Assembly (NCBI RefSeq): GCF_900115005.1
Contig: NZ_FOUY01000014.1
Location: 90,581-154,580, forward strand
Direction of reading: 5' to 3'
Length of the DNA: 64,000 nt
Source of the DNA: Pseudonocardia ammonioxydans
Lineage (GTDB): Bacteria > Actinomycetota > Actinomycetes > Mycobacteriales > Pseudonocardiaceae
The notes beneath the pieces were generated by a model. The model saw only the letters and a program-made list of their open reading frames with translations, ran no database searches and had not been told where the DNA came from. Every line of letters starts with the position of its first letter. Within the stretch, counting starts at the first letter, position 1. A program made the translations under genes and the position numbers. Of the stretch, positions 18,895 to 26,383 are shown in pieces.

Positions 18895-20136
18895 TCAGAC
18901 GTAGAAGTCGAGTTCTTCCTGCTTCTTCAGCAGATCACGCATCCGGTAGGGATCATCACCGAAGAAGTAGAGCAGACCCCAGTGCGTACCGAAGGCCGTG
19001 CGCTTGGTCACCGTCTCCTCGAGCGGGGCCGAGAGGTCGTGCGACTCGTAGTAGTCGTCGTCCTCGGTCTCCTCCGGGATCTGCAGCTCGCTGACGACCC
19101 GCCGGCGCGGGTAGACGCCGAAGCAGCCGGCCACCCCGGACGCGTCCTCGACCTCGGTCGGGAAGAACGCGTCGATCTCCTCCTCGGTCGTCCGCGGGTC
19201 GAACGCCAGCACGAGGGCCTGGTAGGCGTTGAAGCCGTACGCGCGCTCCAGCAGCTCGAAGACCTTGAAGCCCGGCGGCCGGTACGCGACCTCACCGAAG
19301 TACATCTCTCCGTCGGAGGTCACGAAGTACTCGGGGTGCACGAACCCGAACTCGATGTCGAACGTCTTGATCAGCTTTTCGATCTGGGCGGTGATCTGCG
19401 GCCGGTACCGCTCGAGCTCGGGCGTGGCCGGAACGAACACCGAATACCCGAGGGTGACGTATTCGGAGATGTTCAGGAACTTGATCTTACCGTTGTGGAC
19501 CCAGGCCTCGACGGCGAATTCCCACCCGTCGAGATGGGATTCCATCAGGACCGGGAACTCCTCGTCCGGAATGGTGTCGACCTCGTCCGGGGTGCGGATG
19601 ACCCGGTGCCCCAGACAGCCCGCCTTGTCGAACGCCTTGAGGTGGATCGGGTCGTTCGGGTCTCCGTCGAGCTTGAGCAGGGTCTGGTTGACCCGCTTGA
19701 GGAACCGGATGACGTCGTCGCGGTCGTGGGCCTCCTCGAAGATGCCCACCCGGATGCCGCCCAGCTGCGCGCGGCGCTTCATCAGCGCCTTGTCCCGGAG
19801 CAGCATCGCCTGGCCGAACAGCCGCGGGTTCTCCAGCAGCACGGAGTTGATCGCCCCGGCCCACTCGACGGTCTCCTCGAACAGCGGGATCGCGACGTCG
19901 ACGCCCATCTCCTGGAGCGTCTCCGCGATCTCCAGCGAGCGGTCGTTGAGCCGCTCGAAGTTCCACGGGACGTACGGGATCTCGTGTTCGGAGCAGTACT
20001 CCTCCGCCCAGTCCGGCGCGACGACCACGTAGCGCCGGTCGAACCGGTCGAGCGCCTCGACCGCGCTCAGACTCCATCCGAGGAGCGCGACGAAGCCCTT
20101 TTCAGGATCCTTGCTGACCGATTCGGGACGAGGCAT
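18895..20136 (-). CDS. ATP-grasp carboxylate ligase
   Basis: 413 aa. Residues 100-300 follow the ATP-grasp plan: RDKALMKRRAQLGGIRV (Lys118 region, start of the ATP-binding fold), PIHLKAFDKAGCLGHRVI, VLMESHLDGWEFAVEAWV (Glu199, Glu206), FVHPEYFVTSDGEMYFGEVAYRPPG (Glu269 and Glu282 as Mg ligands, Arg286). The N-terminal 90 residues are a preATP-grasp Rossmann-like domain (VVVAPDWAEEY, VDVAIPLFEETV). Such enzymes join a carboxylate to an amine or thiol with ATP. The C-terminal 110 residues are acidic and specific to this protein. ATG 20136 has the ribosome site GGAGGAAT. It is followed by the Cys-His-Asn protein and preceded by a WhiA-like gene. Confidence 0.88.
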   Translation of the reverse strand: MPRPESVSKDPEKGFVALLGWSLSAVEALDRFDRRYVVVAPDWAEEYCSEHEIPYVPWNFERLNDRSLEIAETLQEMGVDVAIPLFEETVEWAGAINSVLLENPRLFGQAMLLRDKALMKRRAQLGGIRVGIFEEAHDRDDVIRFLKRVNQTLLKLDGDPNDPIHLKAFDKAGCLGHRVIRTPDEVDTIPDEEFPVLMESHLDGWEFAVEAWVHNGKIKFLNISEYVTLGYSVFVPATPELERYRPQITAQIEKLIKTFDIEFGFVHPEYFVTSDGEMYFGEVAYRPPGFKVFELLERAYGFNAYQALVLAFDPRTTEEEIDAFFPTEVEDASGVAGCFGVYPRRRVVSELQIPEETEDDDYYESHDLSAPLEETVTKRTAFGTHWGLLYFFGDDPYRMRDLLKKQEELDFYV

Positions 20137-20164
20137 ACAACAATTCCTCCGCGGTGTGGGTATT

Positions 20165-20177
20165 CCCATTCAATGGG
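20165..20177. promoter_or_regulatory. Palindrome upstream of the ATP-grasp gene
   Basis: CCCATTCAATGGG is a perfect 13-base palindrome about 28 bases before ATG 20136, in a short AT-richer stretch of the 94-base gap after the WhiA-like gene. It could be an operator for an internal promoter or a small mRNA hairpin. Confidence 0.4.
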
Positions 20178-20230
20178 TCGTGCGGCCCGCACCATACCGC
20201 GAACGCCATTCCCCGGCCGGTCGTGGCCGA

Positions 20231-21169
20231 TCAGTGGGAGGCGGACTGCTCCTCGGCGAACGCGACGAGGCGCCGCAGCCGTCCGGCGACGGCGTCCTTC
20301 GACAGCGGCGGGTCCGCGAGCAGGCCCAGCCGGGACAGCGACAGTGTCGCGTGCTCGACCCGCAGCAGGCCGGCGGCACGCAGGTGCGGCGGGGCCTCGG
20401 GGCCCAGCACGTCCAGCGCCCAGCGCACCCGCGCGGTGGTCCGGTCGGCGGCCTCGGCCGCGCGACGGGCGTTGACGCTCTCCAGGGACGCGCTCGGCGG
20501 GGGCGGTGCCGGGGTGGCGACCTCGGCGCACCGCTGCAGCACGTCGGCCACCCCCGCCGCGCCGACCGCCCGCAACAGGGTCTCCACGCTCTCCGGATCC
20601 CGCACGACGACCCGGTGCTCGGTCGCCGTCTCGTGCCCGGCCGCCAGCACGCCCAGCGACCGGGCCGCACCGACCAGCGCGAGCACGACGGCCGGCCCCG
20701 GGCACGTCACCTGGATCCGGGTCCGCCCGGCCGGGCGCACCACCCGGCCCCGGGCCAGCAACGCACCGCGCCAGACACCCGCGGCCACCGCGGCGCCGCC
20801 GCCCACGACCGCCGGCGGCAGCCCCAGCACGGGCCGGCCGAGCCGGTCCACCAGCCCGGTGGCCCGTGCCAGGTCGGAGCCGTTCCCCGTCACCCTGACC
20901 AGATAGCGCAGCGGCCGCCCGCTCGCGCTGACGACGTCCGTGCGGGCCGCCGCGTGGCCGTAGAGCTCGACGAGGTCGCGGCGCAGCCGGACGGCGAGCT
21001 CGGGCGCCGGGAACTCGGCCCGGACGACGGCCCGGCCACCGGCCGTCGTGACGTCGCCGGCGAGGCGCAGCTGGGCGACGACGCCGGCGTGCCGGACCGC
21101 GGGGCGCTCCTCCCGGACGGCGCCGAGCTCGCGGTGCAGCTCCGCGGTGATGCGCTCGGGGTCGATCAC
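20231..21169 (-). CDS. Divergent WhiA-like protein (DUF199 family)
   Basis: 312 aa. Aligns by eye along the length of the sporulation regulator WhiA: the N-terminal LAGLIDADG-like part (HAGVVAQLRLAGDVTTAGGRAVVRAEF), GRPVLGLPPAVVGGGAAVAAGVWRGALLARG, TCPGPAVVLALVGAARSLGV, and the C-terminal HTH LSLSRLGLLADPPLSKDAVAGRLRRL. WhiA binds DNA with WhiB and activates cell-division genes. Many positions differ from what I expect of the standard WhiA, and the usual neighbours (uvrC, rapZ, yvcK) are absent, so this looks like a second, specialised copy. GTG 21169 follows AGGAGAGG. Confidence 0.8.
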   Translation of the reverse strand: MIDPERITAELHRELGAVREERPAVRHAGVVAQLRLAGDVTTAGGRAVVRAEFPAPELAVRLRRDLVELYGHAAARTDVVSASGRPLRYLVRVTGNGSDLARATGLVDRLGRPVLGLPPAVVGGGAAVAAGVWRGALLARGRVVRPAGRTRIQVTCPGPAVVLALVGAARSLGVLAAGHETATEHRVVVRDPESVETLLRAVGAAGVADVLQRCAEVATPAPPPPSASLESVNARRAAEAADRTTARVRWALDVLGPEAPPHLRAAGLLRVEHATLSLSRLGLLADPPLSKDAVAGRLRRLVAFAEEQSASH

Positions 21170-21257
21170 GAACCTCTCCTGGGCGGACACACGGGCGGGA
21201 CGCCACCTCGGTCGGAGGGGGCCGCACCCGCCGGGTGGGCGAGGACGGAGGAACCGG

Positions 21258-21449
21258 TCAGACCGCCCCGTCCGGGGCGGCGGCATGCAGGGGACAGCGC
21301 GGATCGACGAAGGGATCCTCGGGCGCCCCCGCCCGGTACGCGGCGTTGGCCAGCACGGAACACAGACAGCCCCGGGCCTTCGCCCGCGAGCCACCGGGCG
21401 CCAGGTCGTCCGGCGTGGTGGCCGCCTGCCCGCTCGTCCCCTCCGTCAT
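21258..21449 (-). CDS. Small conserved Cys-containing protein (63 aa)
   Basis: MTEGTSGQAATTPDDLAPGG is followed by ARGCLCSVLANAAYRAGAPEDPFVDPRCPLHAA. The pattern C-x-C ... C-P-L-H is seen in short actinobacterial proteins of unknown role and could bind Zn or Fe-S, with His as fourth ligand. Ribosome site GGAGGGGG precedes ATG 21449. The WhiA-like gene starts 88 bases downstream on the same strand, so this is probably the first gene of the unit. Longer in-frame starts (21485) lack a ribosome site. Confidence 0.65.
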   Translation of the reverse strand: MTEGTSGQAATTPDDLAPGGSRAKARGCLCSVLANAAYRAGAPEDPFVDPRCPLHAAAPDGAV

Positions 21450-21517
21450 GGGTCCCCCTCCGCACACGCGGTGCCCCCGGGCCACCCGCGAGCGGCCCAG
21501 CGCGTCTACACACAGTA

Positions 21518-21552
21518 ACTGACTGATGTCGTAGCGTAACGGATCAGTCGGT
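21518..21552. promoter_or_regulatory. Inverted repeat in the promoter of the small Cys protein unit
   Basis: ACTGACTGAT (21518-21527) and ATCAGTCGGT (21543-21552) are complementary at 9 of 10 positions around a 15-base centre. On the minus strand TTACGC and TACTGT with a 16-base spacer overlap it. It is a plausible operator for the unit reading toward 21449, perhaps for the TetR protein encoded next door. Confidence 0.45.
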
Positions 21553-21565
21553 CACCCGGGCGCAG

Positions 21566-21587
21566 GTTACCGTATACGTCGGGTAAC
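21566..21587. terminator. Small hairpin after the TetR gene
   Basis: GTTACC (21566-21571) and GGTAAC (21582-21587) enclose CGTATACGTC, just past the TetR stop at 21590. Weak as a terminator; it could also be a second operator. Confidence 0.35.
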
Positions 21588-21589
21588 GC

Positions 21590-22285
21590 CTATTTCGCCT
21601 CGACACCCGTCGGGAGGGGCGCGTCGGGGTCGAGGACCAGCCCGTACCCGCGCGCCATGCCGTCGACCTGGGCCCAGATCAGGGTCGTGAGGTGCTCGGC
21701 GACGACCGCCCGCGCGATACCGCGGTGCGTCAGCCACCATTCCGCGGTCGCCTGGACCGACCCGACCAGCGACTGCGCCCAGACCTGCACCAGCTCCGGC
21801 TCGTCGAAACCCAGGAACCGGACGTAGCCGTCGAGCAGCCGGCCCAGCGCGTCGGAGATGAACGCCCGGCCGGCGTCGACGACCGCGCCGCCCTGCCCGG
21901 GCAGCCGGCGCCGGAACAGCAGCTCGACGTGGGGCGACTCGTCGAGGAACCCCAGGAACGCGTCCACCGAGGCGTGGATGCGCCGGCGCAGCGCGCACTC
22001 GTCGTACAACACCGGCATGAGCCGTTCCATCAGCCGGTTCGTCGCCCGCTCCGCCATCGCGTCGAGCAGCGCCGCCCGGTCCCCGAAGTGCCGGTAGATC
22101 ACCGGCTTGGTCACCCCGGCCTCGTGCGCGACCTGGTCCAGTCCGAACTCCTGGCCGGTGCGGCCCAGCACCACCAGCGCGGCGTCCACCAGCTGCTCGC
22201 GACGGCGGGCACGGTGGGCGTCCCAGCGCGCGCTGCGGCCGTCGGTCGGGCGTCCCGTGCGGGCGGGACGGTCGGCGTCGGACAC
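21590..22285 (-). CDS. TetR/AcrR-family regulator
   Basis: 231 aa. HTH at about residues 27-75: RREQLVDAALVVLGRTGQEFGLDQVAHEAGVTKPVIYRHFGDRAALLDAM. The C-terminal domain resembles the actinobacterial TetR type with FLGFLDESPHVELLFRR and EWWLTHRGIARAVVAEHLTTLIW. Divergent from the quinone oxidoreductase gene (137 bases apart) and upstream of the small Cys protein unit on the same strand; either may be its target. The short segment near 22336 (TAGTTGATCATGTTT) is the only AT-rich island in the divergent region. Confidence 0.92.
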   Translation of the reverse strand: MSDADRPARTGRPTDGRSARWDAHRARRREQLVDAALVVLGRTGQEFGLDQVAHEAGVTKPVIYRHFGDRAALLDAMAERATNRLMERLMPVLYDECALRRRIHASVDAFLGFLDESPHVELLFRRRLPGQGGAVVDAGRAFISDALGRLLDGYVRFLGFDEPELVQVWAQSLVGSVQATAEWWLTHRGIARAVVAEHLTTLIWAQVDGMARGYGLVLDPDAPLPTGVEAK

Positions 22286-22422
22286 GGTCGCGATGCTCCT
22301 CCATCGGGCGGCGGTGCGCGCGGGGTCGCCGCACCATAGTTGATCATGTTTCGGGCGCGCCCGCAGGGACGCCGCGGCGCCGTGGCAGGCTCGTCCGCAG
22401 GAGACGACACGAGGAGGCGCTG

Positions 22423-23385
22423 GTGCGACGGGTGCTCTGCCGGGAGTTCACCGATCCGGAACGGCTGGAGGTCGTGGAGGAACCGGCACCGGAGCCCGGC
22501 CCGGGCCAGGTGCTGGTCCGGGTGGAGGCGGCGGCGGTCAGCTTCGTCGACGGCCTGATCGCCCGCGGCGGCTACCAGCTGCGGCCACCGCTGCCGTTCA
22601 CCCCGGGCTCGGCGGTGGCCGGGACGATCGACTCCGGCCCGCGCGCCGGGGAGCGCGTCGCCGCGCTGCTCGGCCTGACCGGCGGGTTCACCTCGCACGC
22701 CGTGATCGACGAGGCGCTCCTCGTCCCGGTGCCCGACGGGGTGGGCGCCGGGGTCGCCGCCTCCTCGATGGAGGGCTACGGGACGGTCGCGTTCGCCCTG
22801 GAGCACCGGGTCCGGATCCACGACGGCGACCGGGTCGTGGTGCTCGGGGCGGGCGGCGGGATCGGGCTGGCCGCGATCGACCAGGCCCGCGCCGCGGGTG
22901 GCCGGGTGCTCGCGGTGGCGTCCACACCGGACAAGCGGGCGGCGGCGCTGGCCGCGGGCGCCGAGGACGCGACCGGCTACGGCGACTCCCCCGCCGCGCT
23001 CAAGGACACGCTGCGGCATCGGACCGGTGGCGGCGTCGACGTCGTGATCGACCCGGTCGGTGGCCCGTCCGCGGAGGCCGCGCTGCGGGCGCTCGGCGCC
23101 GGCGGCCGGTTCTGCGTCATCGGCTTCACCTCCGGCGAGATCCCGCGCCTCCCGGCGAACGTGGTGCTGCTGCGCAACCGGACGGTCGTCGGCGTGGACT
23201 GGGGCGACTGGTCGCGGGCCGACCCGGCGGCCGCGCGGGACCTGGCCGCGGACGTGCTGCGCCGGATCGCGGCCGGGGAGCTGCACCCGCCGGCACCCGC
23301 CGAGCTCCCGCTCGACGCGGCCGAGTCGGCCACCCGGCGCTACGCCGAGCGCACGGCCGTCGGGAAACTGGTGCTCACGCCCTGA
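22423..23385 (+). CDS. Zinc-independent MDR NAD(P)H:quinone oxidoreductase
   Basis: 320 aa. Medium-chain dehydrogenase fold of the quinone oxidoreductase class: N-terminal GroES-like part with AAAVSFVDGLIARGGYQLRPPLPFTPGSAVAGTI, nucleotide-binding VVVLGAGGGIGLAAIDQARAAGG, and VDVVIDPVGGPSAEAALRALGAGGRFCVIGFTSG. Structural-zinc cysteines are absent, as expected. It reduces quinones or enones, possibly in detoxification. GTG 22423 is preceded by GAGGAGGC. Divergent TetR gene is the likely regulator. Confidence 0.92.
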   Translation: MRRVLCREFTDPERLEVVEEPAPEPGPGQVLVRVEAAAVSFVDGLIARGGYQLRPPLPFTPGSAVAGTIDSGPRAGERVAALLGLTGGFTSHAVIDEALLVPVPDGVGAGVAASSMEGYGTVAFALEHRVRIHDGDRVVVLGAGGGIGLAAIDQARAAGGRVLAVASTPDKRAAALAAGAEDATGYGDSPAALKDTLRHRTGGGVDVVIDPVGGPSAEAALRALGAGGRFCVIGFTSGEIPRLPANVVLLRNRTVVGVDWGDWSRADPAAARDLAADVLRRIAAGELHPPAPAELPLDAAESATRRYAERTAVGKLVLTP

Positions 23386-23441
23386 CCACCGCGGGCGGAA
23401 CTCCTGGCAGAACCCCACCGCACGCGGGCATAGTCGATGGG

Positions 23442-23873
23442 GTGAGCGAGGCGGTGCACCCCGACCAGGTCCGGATCTCGGACGCCGACCGCCAGGCGGT
23501 CGCCGACCGGTTGCGCGCCGCACACGGCGACGGCTACCTCGACCTGGCCGAGTTCGACGAACGCGTGGCCGAGGTCTGGCGGATGCGCACGCGCGGCGAC
23601 CTGGCCCGCGCGACCCGGGACCTGCCGGCGCCGCGGAAGCAGCGGCCCGCCGACGGGCTGATCTTCTCCGCCTCGCCCGGCGGCGTCGCGATGCGGATCC
23701 TCTCGATCATCTGGCTGTGCATCACGGCCGCGGCCGCGGCCGGCTGGGCCGTGATCGCGCTGCTGACCGAGCTGTCCCCGCTGTGGTTCCTGGTGCTCTC
23801 CGCACCGACGGGTGCGGTGCTGGGGTCGCTGTGGCTGGCCGGGGTGGGCCGGGCGCGGCGCGGCACCCGGTAG
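23442..23873 (+). CDS. DUF1707 SHOCT-like membrane protein
   Basis: 143 aa. The N-terminal DUF1707 motif is plain: VRISDADRQAVADRLRAAHGDGYLDLAEFDERVAEVWRMRTRGDLARATRDLP. Two hydrophobic helices follow (residues 85-107 and 111-132) and a basic tail. The domain is common in actinomycete membrane or cell-envelope proteins; its function is unknown. CATAGT at 23429-23434 is seven bases before GTG 23442, so the mRNA is probably leaderless. Confidence 0.88.
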   Translation: MSEAVHPDQVRISDADRQAVADRLRAAHGDGYLDLAEFDERVAEVWRMRTRGDLARATRDLPAPRKQRPADGLIFSASPGGVAMRILSIIWLCITAAAAAGWAVIALLTELSPLWFLVLSAPTGAVLGSLWLAGVGRARRGTR

Positions 23874-23878
23874 GGCCC

Positions 23879-23940
23879 GCCCACCCACGACGAGCCCCAC
23901 CCACAACGAGCCCCACCCACAACGAGCCCACGCACAACGA
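23879..23940. repeat. Tandem repeat, four copies of a 15-16 bp unit
   Basis: Units GCCCACCCACGACGA, GCCCCACCCACAACGA (twice, identical) and GCCCACGCACAACGA follow the DUF1707 stop codon by 5 bases and reach to 22 bases short of the convergent LLM gene. No stem forms; it looks like a simple slipped-strand expansion. Confidence 0.8.
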
Positions 23941-23962
23941 TCACTGCGCCGGACGGGGCCGC

Positions 23963-25129
23963 TCAGCCGCCGGCCTTCTCCTGCTCGTAGCGCCGGGTCA
24001 TCGTGTCGACGGCGTCGAGCTGGGTCCGTGCGTGCTCCTCCCGGGTCGACGCGGCCCGGTCCTTCGCGGCCAGGGTGCCCGCGGTCTGCCCCTGGAACTC
24101 CGGCACGACGTGCTGGGCGATCAGCTCGCAGGACCGCTTGGTCGCCTCCGGGTCGGCCCACTCGTGACCGAGCAGCAGCATCGCCCCGAACCCGCCGGAC
24201 TGGTCGACGAGCTTCTGCACCTGGGCCTTGGCGTCGTCGACGGTGCCGATGGCCCCGATCCCGGCCTCGTTGATGAAGTCGATCATCTCCTTGAGGTCGC
24301 CGCCCTCGACCGCCATCTGCGGGAACGCCGCGACCTTCTGGAAGTAGCGGAACCAGTGCTCGATGCCGTACTCGACCTCGCGGTAGGCCTGCTCACGGGT
24401 CTCGGCGATGTGCATCAACCCCACCAGCCGCCACGAGCTGCGATCCGGCGCCGGCTGCCCGTGGTGGGCCGCCCGCTCCTCGACCACGCTCCAGTGGTGG
24501 GCCAGCGCGTCGAACCCGTCCTGGGTCAGCGTCGCCCCGATCGAGAGCAGCCCCACCCCGTGCTGCCCGGCCATCCGCGGCCCGGTCGGCGAGGCCACCG
24601 CGGCCACCGCCACGTCGAAACACGGGTCGCTGTAGGGCGCCAGCTGCAACTGCGCATCGATCAACGTGTGCGTACGGGTCTCGGCGTTGACCACCTCCCC
24701 GCGCAGCAGCCGCATGATGATGTCGAGATTGACCTCGAGCAGCTCACGGGTGTCGGTCGGGTTCAACCCGATCATCGCCGAGTCCGTCGGCAACGACCCC
24801 GGACCACACCCCAGCATCGACCGGCCCCGGGTCAGGTGGTCCAGCATCACCATCCGGTCGGCCACCCACAGCGGGTTGTGGTACGAGATCGAGGTCACCC
24901 CGGTACCCAGCTTGATCCGCCGGGTCCGCTCCGCCGCCGCGGCGATGAAGATCTCCGGCGAGGCGATGATCTCCGACCCGGCCGAGTGGTGCTCACCGAT
25001 CCAGGCCTCGTCGAACCCCAGCCGGTCCAGGTGCTCGACGAGCTCCAGATCGCGCTGCAACGCCAGGGTCGGGTTCTGCCCCGGCTGGTGGAACGGGGCC
25101 AGGAAGGTGCCGAAGCGCAGTCGGGTCAC
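23963..25129 (-). CDS. LLM-class flavin-dependent monooxygenase
   Basis: 388 aa. Bacterial luciferase-like TIM barrel: LRFGTFLAPFHQPGQNPTLALQRDLELVEHLDRLGFDEAWIGEHHSAG, LGTGVTSISYHNPLWVADRMVMLDHLTRGR, GCGPGSLPTDSAMIGLNP. Closest in style to limonene 1,2-monooxygenase-type members using FMNH2 and O2. The C-terminus carries a long charged extension (TREEHARTQLDAVDTMTRRYEQEKAGG). Start GTG 25129 has GGAGAC upstream. A TetR gene begins 166 bases upstream in the other direction and may control it. Confidence 0.92.
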   Translation of the reverse strand: MTRLRFGTFLAPFHQPGQNPTLALQRDLELVEHLDRLGFDEAWIGEHHSAGSEIIASPEIFIAAAAERTRRIKLGTGVTSISYHNPLWVADRMVMLDHLTRGRSMLGCGPGSLPTDSAMIGLNPTDTRELLEVNLDIIMRLLRGEVVNAETRTHTLIDAQLQLAPYSDPCFDVAVAAVASPTGPRMAGQHGVGLLSIGATLTQDGFDALAHHWSVVEERAAHHGQPAPDRSSWRLVGLMHIAETREQAYREVEYGIEHWFRYFQKVAAFPQMAVEGGDLKEMIDFINEAGIGAIGTVDDAKAQVQKLVDQSGGFGAMLLLGHEWADPEATKRSCELIAQHVVPEFQGQTAGTLAAKDRAASTREEHARTQLDAVDTMTRRYEQEKAGG

Positions 25130-25295
25130 GGGCTGTCTCCTCGTCGAGAACGGGCGGCCCGCTCGTCGGCCGCCTCCCTGTGACGTGCCTACCGGGTGTG
25201 ACCGTCCTCACGCAACGGGCGGGCGCGATCGGGGCGACGGGCCGATCAACGGCCGGTGTACGGGCGTGTGGGACGACCGGATAGGTTTCCCGATC

Positions 25296-25892
25296 ATGGG
25301 ACACCGCGAGGAGCTGCTCGACGGGGCGGCGCAGTGCCTCTACGACAAGGGCTTCGGCCGCACGACCGCGCGTGACGTCGTCGCCGCGTCGGGCACGAAC
25401 CTCGCGTCGATCGGCTACCACTTCGGCTCCAAGGACGCCCTGCTCACCGAGGCCCTGCTGCGCGCCACCAGCGCCTGGGGCGAGGAGCTGGACCGGGCGC
25501 TGGCCGAGCCCGGCACCACCCCGGCGACCGACCCGGACCGGCGGGTCGAGGACACCTGGAGCCGGGTCATCGGGCTGTTCTCCACCCAGCGGCGACTGTG
25601 GGCGACCCACGTCGAGGCGCTCGCCCAGGCCGAGCGGCTGCCGGAGCTGCGGGCCAAGCTCGCCGAGGCGCAGCGGGAGGTCCGCGAGGGGCTCGCCCTG
25701 ACCTTCCACACGCTTCCGGACGACGACCCCGAGGCCGCCGACCGGCGGGTGCACGTGCTCGGCGCGGTCTACCAGGCCCTGCTCACCGGCGTCATGGTGC
25801 AGTGGATGCTCGACCCGGACACCGCCCCGACCGGGGTGGACGTCGCGGAGGGGCTGCGCGCGATCGCCGAACGGGCCGACGCGTTCGCCTGA
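25296..25892 (+). CDS. TetR/AcrR-family regulator
   Basis: 198 aa. HTH LLDGAAQCLYDKGFGRTTARDVVAASGTNLASIGYHFGSKDALLTEAL at residues 6-53; C-terminal domain with WATHVEALAQAERLPELRAKLAEAQREVREGLA. ATG 25296 is chosen because TAGGTT at 25282-25287 stands 8 bases ahead, giving a leaderless message, and because the HTH then starts at the expected distance. Divergent from the LLM monooxygenase gene. Confidence 0.9.
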   Translation: MGHREELLDGAAQCLYDKGFGRTTARDVVAASGTNLASIGYHFGSKDALLTEALLRATSAWGEELDRALAEPGTTPATDPDRRVEDTWSRVIGLFSTQRRLWATHVEALAQAERLPELRAKLAEAQREVREGLALTFHTLPDDDPEAADRRVHVLGAVYQALLTGVMVQWMLDPDTAPTGVDVAEGLRAIAERADAFA

Positions 25893-25904
25893 CCGGGACA
25901 GCGC

Positions 25905-26315
25905 TCAGTGCCGCGGCCGGACGTGACCGATCACGGTCCCGCCGCGGTTCGCCCCCGGCTCGGCGACCCGCACCGAGAGCGTGCCCAGGGCCAGGAACCG
26001 CAGCGTCACGGTCCCGCCGGCCGTCACGTCCAGCGCCCGCCCCTGCTCGGGGACGAGCACGCGGCGGGCCACGTCGCTGCCGACGGTGAGCACCACCGTC
26101 GTCCCCCGCGCGACGATCACGGTCGGCACCGCCTCGACCGGGTCCGTCGAGCGGAAGTCGAAACGGACCGGCGTGAGCCCGTTCGCGTCGGTCGCCGCGA
26201 CCAGGGTCGGTCCGACCGGCCGGGCGCCGGCGACCGCGCCGCAACCCGCGGTCGCGGGGACCGCCATCAGCAGGCCGGCGAGCAGCAGACCGGTCGATCT
26301 CCGCATACCGACCAT
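25905..26315 (-). CDS. Small secreted lipoprotein
   Basis: 136 aa. MVGMRRSTGLLLAGLLMAVPATAGCGAVAG is a lipoprotein signal with lipobox TAGC (Cys near residue 25). The mature part of about 110 residues is beta-rich (VPTVIVARGTTVVLTVGSDVARRVLVPEQG, cupredoxin-like rhythm) but lacks the Cu-binding His/Cys set. ATG 26315 follows GGAGG at 11 bases; ATG 26306 is an alternative. Function unknown; outward-facing membrane-tethered protein. Divergent from the S9 peptidase. Confidence 0.7.
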   Translation of the reverse strand: MVGMRRSTGLLLAGLLMAVPATAGCGAVAGARPVGPTLVAATDANGLTPVRFDFRSTDPVEAVPTVIVARGTTVVLTVGSDVARRVLVPEQGRALDVTAGGTVTLRFLALGTLSVRVAEPGANRGGTVIGHVRPRH

Positions 26316-26383
26316 GCTGCACGAACCTCCGGTGTGACCCCCGCCCGGTACACCCGGTCGTGGGGTTCGGCACGATCGGAGCC

